From the NCBI GenBank assembly GCA_947623455.1, contig OX392536.1, forward strand, positions 12,705,282 through 12,769,281: a DNA stretch of 64,000 bases, in the 5' to 3' direction. Shown here one piece after another: positions 56,701-64,000 of this stretch; the stretch's first letter is position 1, and each line of letters begins with the position of its first letter. The notes beneath the pieces were generated by a model. The model was given only the letters and a program-made list of their open reading frames with translations. It had not been told where the DNA came from and did no database searches. The DNA is from Mimachlamys varia (lineage: Eukaryota > Mollusca > Bivalvia > Pectinida > Pectinidae). A program made the translations under genes and the position numbers.

Positions 56701-59034
56701 TGTACAGACGTGGTAGTATCACTGTACAGACGTGGTAGTATTGGTATCACTGTACAGACGTGGTAGTATCACTGTACAGACTTGGTAGTATTGGTATCAC
56801 TGTACAGACGTGGTAGTATTGGTATCACTGTACAGACGTGGTAGTATTAGTATCACTGTACAGACGTGGTAGTATTAGTATCACTGTACAGACGTGGTAG
56901 TATTGGTATCACTGTACAGACGTGGTAGTATTAGTATCACTGTACAGACGTGGTAGTATTGGTATCACTGTACAGACGTGGTAGTATTAGTATCACTGTA
57001 CAGACGTGGTAGTATTAGTATCACTGTACAGACGTGGTAGTATTGGTATCACTGTACAGACGTGGTAGTATTGGTATCACTGTACAGACGTGGTAGTATT
57101 ACTGTACAGACGTGGTAGTATTGGTATCACTGTACAGACGTGGTAGTATTAGTATCACTGTACAGACGTGGTAGTATTGGTATCACTGTACAGACGTGGT
57201 AGTATTGGTATCACTGTACAGACGTGGTAGTATTGGTATCACTGTACAGACGTGGTAGTATTGGTATCACTGTACAGACGTGGTAGTATTGGTATCACTG
57301 TACAGACGTGGTAGTATTGGTATCACTGTACAGACGTGGTAGTATTGGTATCACTGTACAGACGTGGTAGTATTACTGTACAGACGTGGTAGTATTGGTA
57401 TCACTGTACAGACGTGGTAGTATTACTGTACAGACGTGGTAGTATTGGTATCACTGTACAGACGTGGTAGTATTACTGTACAGACGTGGTAGTATTGGTA
57501 TCACTGTACAGACGTGGTAGTATTGGTATCACTGTACAGACGTGGTAGTATTACTGTACAGACGTGGTAGTATTGGTATCACTGTACAGACGTGGTAGTA
57601 TCACTGTACAGACGTGGTAGTATTGGTATCACTGTACAGACGTTGGTAGTATCACTGTACAGACGTGGTAGTATTAGTATCACTGTACAGACTTAGTAGT
57701 ATTGTTATCACTGTACAGACGTGGTAGTATCACTGTACAGACGTGGTAGTATTGGTATCACGGTACAGACGTGGTAGTATCACTGTACAGACGTGGTAGT
57801 ATTGTTATCACTGTACAGACGTGGTAGTATTACTGTACAGACGTGGTAGTATTGTTATCACTGTACAGACGTGGTAGTATTGTTATCACTGTACAGACGT
57901 GGTAGTATCACTGTACAGACGTGGTAGTATTGTTATCACTGTACAGACGTGGTAGTATTACTGTACAGACGTGGTAGTATCACTGTACAGACGTGGTAGT
58001 ATCACTGTACAGACGTGGTAGTATTGGTATCACGGTACAGACGTGGTAGTATTGGTATCACTGTACAGACGTGGTAGTATCACTGTACAGACGTGGTAGT
58101 ATTGGTATCACTGTACAGACGTGGTAGTATTAGTATCACTGTACAGACGTGGTGGTATCACTGTACAGACGTGGTAGTATTAATATCACTGTACAGACGT
58201 GGTAGTATTAATATCACTGTACAGACGTGGTAGTATTGGTATCACTGTACAGACGTGGTAGTATCACTGTACAGACGTGGTAGTATTGGTATCACTGTAC
58301 AGACGTGGTAGTATTGGTATCACTGTACAGACGTGGTAGTATCGGTATCACTGTACAGACGTGGTAGTATCACTGTACAGACGTGGTAGTGTTGGTATCA
58401 CTGTACAGACGTGGTAGTGTTGGTATCAATGTACAGACGTGGTAGTATTGGTATCACTGTACAGACGTGGTAGTATTGGTATCACTGTACAGACGTGGTG
58501 GTATCACTGTACAGACGTAGTAGTATTAGTATCACTGTACAGACGTGGTAGTATTGGTATCACTGTACAGACGTGGTAGTGTTGGTATCACTGTACAGAC
58601 GTGGTAGTATTGGTATCACTGTACAGACGTGGTAGTATTGGTATCACTGTACAGACGTGGTAGTATCACTGTACAGACGTGGTAGTATTGGTATCACTGT
58701 ACAGACGTGGTAGTATTGGTATCACTGTACAGACGTGGTAGTATTGGTATCACTGTACAGACGTGGTAGTATTGGTATCACTGTACAGACGTGGTAGTAT
58801 CACTGTACAGACGTGGTAGTATCACTATACAGACGTGGTAGTATCACTGTACAGACGTGGTAGTATTGGTATCACTGTACAGACGTGGTAGTATTACTGT
58901 ACAGACGTGGTTGTATCACTGTACAGACGTGGTAGTATCACTATACAGACGTGGTTGTATCACTGTACAGACGTAGTAGTATTAGTATCACTGTACAGAC
59001 GTGGTAATATTGGTATCACTGTACAGACTTGGCA
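44779..59034. repeat. 28/22-bp mixed-length minisatellite array, over 500 units
   Basis: Two unit lengths are mixed throughout 14.3 kb. The 28-bp unit is at 49021-49048 and the 22-bp unit at 49049-49070. They differ by six bases lying between two TAT words (AGTATTGGTATCAC against AGTATCAC), consistent with slippage deletion. Linked variants define subfamilies: GTGG...TTGG, GTGG...TTAG, GTGG...TTGT, and CTTAG...TTGT. Blocks also repeat: a 178-bp group of four long and three short units marked by GTATCGGTATC recurs at 48251 and 48429. Runs of five consecutive CTTAG...TTGT units occur near 50843-50980 and 54742-54880. Both lengths leave remainder one on division by three, so frames rotate and close; the 68-codon frame at 52018-52224 is repeat-derived. 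Confidence 0.98.
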
Positions 59035-59965
59035 TCTGTACTTCCACGTTTCGACATACATGACATAAATGTTTCATTTTGATTTTGTGTATAAATAACA
59101 TGACTTTTATTACCATAACTGGTAATTAATCATCAATAACAAGTATTGCCCTCTGAACAAAAGTTTTAACTTGTTACGAATCCCTGAAATACTTGCCAGT
59201 GTGCATGTGACGAACTAGGTCCGGGGAGGTACAACGAGGCTCAACAGGGACAGCAGCCAGGCCCAATCATTACAAGATATACTAGTCTGGGAGGAATCGA
59301 TAGTAGACGATGGACGCATTGCAATCTTACTCCAACCTACTGTCGGTCGGTCTAGTAGTGTTAACGATGGAAAACCGTCAACATAGCATTCACATTGCTT
59401 TGCAATAGTCATCCTTGAAAGGAATAGGAAGGACTGCTTAGAAATGAACATGTTTCGATATGTCTATATATACAATTCGCTAATGAGAGGCGTGGATGTA
59501 CCAGTGCAGAACAGTCGGTTATCCGACGCATGTCGTCGTTAACTGAGTCTGACTCGAGTTAAGACGTCTTGATCGTAATACAAACGTCTAATGGGAATTT
59601 TATGTGGCCGTAAACACAACCAAAGGGAGATTAAGGGTTTAGACTAAGACTTTTTTTCCCAAAGAAAGCTGCTTGATTTGTTAAATAGATTTCCAAATAC
59701 GAATAGGAATGCAATGTCACACAAAGTAATGGTTAAATGATACCGGATTATCAACTAGCTATCAGGTCCGTTACTAATGCATGATAACCAATACAAAATG
59801 CTTCTCTCAATCTGCATGAAATCGTTTAAGAATGTAAATAGTTATGAGCGATAAACAGATTTGTCCGTCCACCATCGATTTGGTTATATTTACGGCCTGT
59901 TAACAACTAAGGTCATTAAGGACAAGGACAAAAGTTTGTATTTTGCATATTTTCCATTGTTTCAG
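59035..59965. other. Unique sequence upstream of the likely exon, probable intron or 5' flank
   Basis: No repeat is seen. A 78-codon minus frame at 59215-59451 has no recognisable domain. The stretch ends in TTTTCCATTGTTTCAG (59950-59965), a good 3' splice acceptor. Confidence 0.5.
59950..59965 (+). other. Likely 3' splice site
   Basis: Pyrimidine-rich TTTTCCATTGTTTCAG ends at 59965, 56 bases before the start codon of the membrane-protein frame. It fits the animal acceptor consensus; use is not proven. Confidence 0.55.
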
Positions 59966-60021
59966 ATAGGATTGACAGATACAAGTAGATGATGATTCTG
60001 AAGACATGACCTATCAATTTA

Positions 60022-60423
60022 ATGACGTCACCCAGCCCCCTGACGGAAGTTGTGACAGAGGCCGGGGCCTCGGGCTCGGACACAGAATGGAATAAGTTAT
60101 TATGGTTGCCCTATGTTATTCTGACCGTCGTCTTTATAGCATTTCTTGCCACGAATTTTTGGTGCTATCACAAGCGGCGACAAGAGCAATGGAGACGTAG
60201 AGTACGTCATAAGAAATCCTCAAAGCGCATGCGTTATGCATTTGTCGAAAGTGAAAATTACATGGAATGCTTGAGGGGCCCATTCAGGCCTGGCGCCAGT
60301 CCAGTAGATTCTGACGTCACCAGAGCGGAAGCTGAATGTGTGGAGTATTTTACGGAACCAACTACCGGAGAAACGTACAGTGCACTAAAAAAGACTTCCA
60401 ACTTTTGTCGGATAATAAAGTAA
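60022..60423 (+). CDS. Small single-pass membrane protein, unknown function
   Basis: The predicted protein has 133 residues. Residues 1-25 are acidic and Ser/Thr-rich with no signal peptide. Residues 26-48 form one hydrophobic segment (LLWLPYVILTVVFIAFLATN...). A strongly basic stretch follows (residues 50-71, HKRRQEQWRRRVRHKK...), then an acidic tail of about 60 residues with three tyrosines. Y119 lies in YSAL, a YxxL/YxxPhi-type motif used for sorting or phosphorylation in other proteins. By the positive-inside rule the N terminus is outside and the tail cytoplasmic. The start chosen is the first ATG after an in-frame stop at 60007-60009. An upstream ATG at 60006 in another frame and a poor -3 base (T) weaken it. 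Splice-like acceptor (59965) and donor (60441) sites bound it, so it may be a whole coding exon or part of a longer gene. I do not recognise a family. It is the best host-gene candidate here. Confidence 0.6.
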   Translation: MTSPSPLTEVVTEAGASGSDTEWNKLLWLPYVILTVVFIAFLATNFWCYHKRRQEQWRRRVRHKKSSKRMRYAFVESENYMECLRGPFRPGASPVDSDVTRAEAECVEYFTEPTTGETYSALKKTSNFCRIIK

Positions 60424-60440
60424 ATGGAAGGCAACACAAT

Positions 60441-60446
60441 GTAAGT
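60441..60446 (+). other. Possible 5' splice donor
   Basis: GTAAGT at 60441-60446, 17 bases after the stop codon, is a near-perfect donor consensus. If used, the exon is 59966-60440 and an intron lies in the 3' untranslated region, or an alternative form skips this end. Confidence 0.45.
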
Positions 60447-62235
60447 AATTGCATATTTTCATTTTTTTTTTATTTTATTTTTTTTTAAAGTTTTATAAAA
60501 ACTGGGTGCAAACAATACATAAACCTCGGACCTCGTACAAAATACACTGTATTACAGTATAATGAGTAGATGTTAATCATACTATTACTATACCAGTTTC
60601 AGCCCCTCAATACAAACATAGTACTGTTATCATTTTGATATTTTAAAAACATTGGAAAACGGAAATCATTTTTGAATGTCATTCAGCTTTTTCACAATGT
60701 TTAGTTCATGAAATCATACCAACAAGCTAAAGAGGATGTTGTAATTGAAGCTGAAGCTCTTGTAATTGAAGCTGTTTTGGGGAACTACGGACTGAAGTAG
60801 TTGGTTATAATTCTTTCCTGGCAGAATCTCCTTGTTGTGACTTTAACCACCCTGGTAAAAATCATATCACTTTTCCTTCCAATGTCCAATTTACAGGGAG
60901 ATATCAGACATGCAATATTTGATAAGATGATGTACTCTTGTCCGCAAATGTAGAAAATGAACGTATGTTTTGAAACTGTGCAGACTTTTCATTCGATCTA
61001 TTGACCATTTCTCAACAAAATCGTGCGAACAGGTAAATCTACTCCATCTTTTAATGTCTTCTCCCCTTTTTTCTCGGCTCTGGGTGTCTATAAAAAGCGT
61101 TTACTGGTCAGTAAACCATGTTTTGTATAGTTAACTATTATAATTGAAGTCAATTTCTCTACATGAAACATTGATATGATACTGTACGTAAAAGGAACAG
61201 GAGTGACCGGAGAAAGGATTTTACGGAAAGTGTACCATATGAACAATCGACCAGACGACGTGAATTGAATATGTAGCTAGTGCGTGTCATGCAGCCTGTT
61301 TACATTTATTTTATATTTTACTCGGCAAATATTTATTTTGAAGGAACCATTTATATTCGATTGTCATTTATCTATCCTGTATCACCCTTTGTTTTTCTTT
61401 TTTTCTCTTCTGTCTTCTACTTTTTTCCCTTGCTATATTTCTTGTTTACTTGATACATATAATTTACTGTACATGCTGCTATAAATAGACTTGCTGATAG
61501 TTGAGGAGAGGGTTTTATAAGTTGGGTTTTAGCTTGTGCCCTATCCTAGCATTAACATAAAACATGGACATGTATATTCAAATAACCATATTAGGAAATA
61601 TAAATGGTAAACACAAGCAACGCGTACAACGACATGTCCCTTTAAAATAATAGAAAAATGTAACTTATAGGGCCCAGCAGCCATATGGTGACGGACCACC
61701 TATATTGATTACTCTGTCCGTCCGTGTGTCCGAAATACATTCGTGTCCCCTTCATAATATTATTTTTATTGAACTTGTTCATTGGCTATAAACAATGACA
61801 TGGCTCACTTAAGATCGTTTAAAAGAGAGCATTAAGACTGATATCATCAGAAAAATAGCCCATCGGATCTGTGACATGTCAATATATTTTGCAACGCTTC
61901 TGATTGCTGAGAAATGACGTTTGATTTAAATTTCATTTTTGTAACAAGGTCTTGCGGAGCTTTATTTTTCTTGATAGTTGTTGAAATGGATGCCGACCTC
62001 ATATACACATAGATATGGCCATTCGACACTATTAAAACCATAATAAAATTAAATGGTAATATATTTTAGTAGATTTTAAATAAGAAAACAAAGGCTAAGC
62101 AACCTTGATAGATCAATCAACTAAATATAATATGCCATTTGTTAATAACTATTATGTGATGTTATGAAAGACATGTTTCAATCATTTGAGCAAAAACATA
62201 CTATAATGTTAAGAGCGTGGCTAACTTCTGTATAC
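60447..62235. other. AT-rich sequence, probable intron or 3' flank
   Basis: Poly-T-rich tracts lie near 60463-60487 and 61388-61433. CTGTCCGTCCGTGTGTCCG near 61709 resembles the reverse complement of GGAC repeats. Open frames at 61284-61484 and 61847-62041 are low-complexity or featureless. No further exon could be supported. Confidence 0.45.
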
Positions 62236-64000
62236 CATTAAAGTTGACGAAATATACTTAATATAAAGTTTGTGTATAACAATAACGGTGACAAAATACA
62301 ACTAATATAAAGTTTGTGTATAACAATAACGGTGACAAAATATACTTAATATAAAGTTTGTGTATAACAATAACGGTGACAAAATATACTTAATATAAAG
62401 TTTGTGTATAACAATAACGGTGACAAAATATACTTAATGTAAAGTTTGTGTATAACAATAACGGTGACAAAATATACTTAATATAAAGTTTGTGTATAAC
62501 AATAACGGTGACAAAATATACTTAATATAAAGTTTGTGTATAACAATAAAATTGACGAAATACAATTAATATAAAGTTTGTGTATAACAATAACGGTGAC
62601 GAAATACAATTAATATAAAGTTTGTGTATAACAATAAAAGTGACGAAATATACTTAATATAAAGTTTGTGTATAACAATAACGGTGACGAAATACAATTA
62701 ATACAAAGTTTGTGTATAACAATAAAAGTGACGAAATATACTTAATATAAAGTTTATATATAACAATAACGGTGACGAAATACAATTAATATAAAGTTTG
62801 TGTATAACAATAAAAGTGACGAAATATTCTTAATATAAAGTTTGTGTATAACAATAACGGTGACGAAATATACTAAATATAAAGCTTGTGTATAACAATA
62901 ACGGTGACGAAATATACTTAATATAAAGTTTGTATATAACAATAACGGTGACGAAATATACTTAATATAAAGTTTGTGTATAACAATAAAAGTGACGAAA
63001 TATACAAAATATAAAGCTTGTGTATAACAATAACGGTGACGAAATATACTTAATATAAAGTTTGTATATAACAATAACGGTGACGAAATATACAAAATAT
63101 AAAGTTTGTGTATAACAATAAAAGTGACGAAATATACTTAATATAAAGTTTGTATATAACAATAACGGTGACGAAATACAATTAATGTAAAGTTTGTGCA
63201 TAACAATAAAAGTGACGAAATATACATAATATAAAGTTTATGTATAACAATAACGGTGGCGAAATACAATTAATATAAAGTCCGTGTATTACAATAAAAG
63301 TGACGAAATATACTTAATATAAAGTTTGTGTATAACATTATAGCTTGTGTATAACAAAAATGTGACGAAATATACTTAATATAAAGTTTGTGTATAACAA
63401 TAACGGTGACGAAATACAATTAATATAAAGTTTGTGTATAGCAATAAAAGTGACGAAATATACTTAATATAAAGTTTGTGTATAACAATAACGGTGACGA
63501 AATACAATTAATATAAAGTTTGTGTATAGCAATAAAAGTGACGAAATATACTTAATATAAAGTTTGTATATAACAATAACGGTGACGAAATACAATTAAT
63601 GTAAAGTTTGTGCATAACAATAAAAGTGACGAAATATACATAATATAAAGTTTGTGTATAACAATAACAGTGGCGAAATACAATTAATATAAAGTTTGTG
63701 TATAGCAATAAAAGTGACGAGATATACTTAATATAATACTTGTATAACAAAAATGTGACGAAATATACTTAATATAAAGTTTGTATATATCATTAAAGGT
63801 GACGAAATAAACTTAATAAAGTTTGTGTATAACATTAAAGCTTGTGTATAACAAAAATGTGACGAAATATACGAAATATAAAGCTTGTGTATAACAATAA
63901 GGTGACGAAATATACTAAATATAAAGTTTGTGTATAACAATAAGGTGACAAAATATACAAAATATAAAGTTTGTGTATAACAATAACGGTGACAAAATAT
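62236..64000. repeat. Second 44-bp minisatellite, about 40 copies, running off the window
   Basis: The reference unit is 62304-62347 (starting AATATAAAGTTTGTGTATAA). The first part (62236-62520) is homogeneous with CGGTGACAAAATATACTT. From about 62525 to 63720 two forms, CGGTGACGAAATACAATT and AAAGTGACGAAATATACTT, often alternate, making an 88-bp dimer. The last 270 bp contain shortened units. Minus-strand open frames rich in Tyr, Phe and Ile come from the repeat. It is unrelated to the 44-bp family at 43917-44330. Confidence 0.97.

Noticed and set aside
59215..59451. 78-codon minus-strand ORF as a gene
   Set aside because: No domain or splice context; it could not be told from a chance frame.
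61284..61484. 66-codon Phe/Leu-rich ORF
   Set aside because: It comes from T-rich low-complexity sequence.
43917..64000. The two 44-bp arrays as one family
   Set aside because: Same unit length but no shared sequence between the units at 44187-44230 and 62304-62347.
62236..64000. Tandem promoters, because each unit has a TATA-like AATATAAAG
   Set aside because: The word is part of an AT-rich repeat, and no coding start follows it in any unit.

Overview
The window looks like nuclear DNA of an invertebrate animal, most likely a bivalve mollusc. The evidence is eukaryotic: two tRNA-derived SINE copies of a type common in molluscs, a decayed retroelement reverse transcriptase (RT) of a family frequent in mollusc genomes, a LINE C-terminal zinc-knuckle remnant, GGAC-type microsatellites, and an exon-like ORF bounded by splice-site consensus. 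There are no bacterial operons, rRNA genes or CRISPR arrays. The bivalve assignment is inference, not proven.

About 46 kb of the 64 kb (roughly 72%) is tandem minisatellite DNA in seven families with unrelated units. They are: a 55/~70-bp family (415-1674 and 2051-3892, split by an inserted palindrome-rich segment); a 35-bp family (13793-37857, about 687 copies); a 20-bp family (40218-40797); a 27-bp family (41575-43786); a 44-bp family (43917-44330); a mixed 28/22-bp family (44779-59034); and a second, unrelated 44-bp family (62236 to the window end). Several arrays show higher-order structure. The 35-bp array contains a ~2.8-kb block copied about 6.02-6.16 kb away, plus 22-unit and 35-unit periods. 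The first array holds a clean 695-bp tandem duplication. The last array has a partly dimeric 88-bp pattern.

Between the first and second large arrays lies a retroelement graveyard. On the minus strand a degenerate RT gene of an uncharacterised, possibly Penelope-like, family runs from 10666 to about 8350. It is broken by several frameshifts, by loss of the segment holding the catalytic YIDD motif, and by a 234-bp SINE with perfect 11-bp target-site duplications. A short N-terminal piece resembling an adenain-type cysteine protease lies just upstream. About 200-bp direct repeats in the same orientation (8036-8245 and 11415-11620) flank both, like the pseudo-LTRs of Penelope-like elements. A second SINE lies at 13164-13285.

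Between the 35-bp and 20-bp arrays there is a LINE 3' end (38243-38519) in DNA dense in CGTAA/TTACG motifs, which also contains a 24-bp perfect palindrome centred on TGACGTCA.

The only plausible intact host coding sequence is a 133-residue single-pass membrane protein at 60022-60423, inside a likely exon (59966-60440). No working system joining several genes is visible. The notable biology is the extreme, multi-family minisatellite content and the layered decay of mobile elements.
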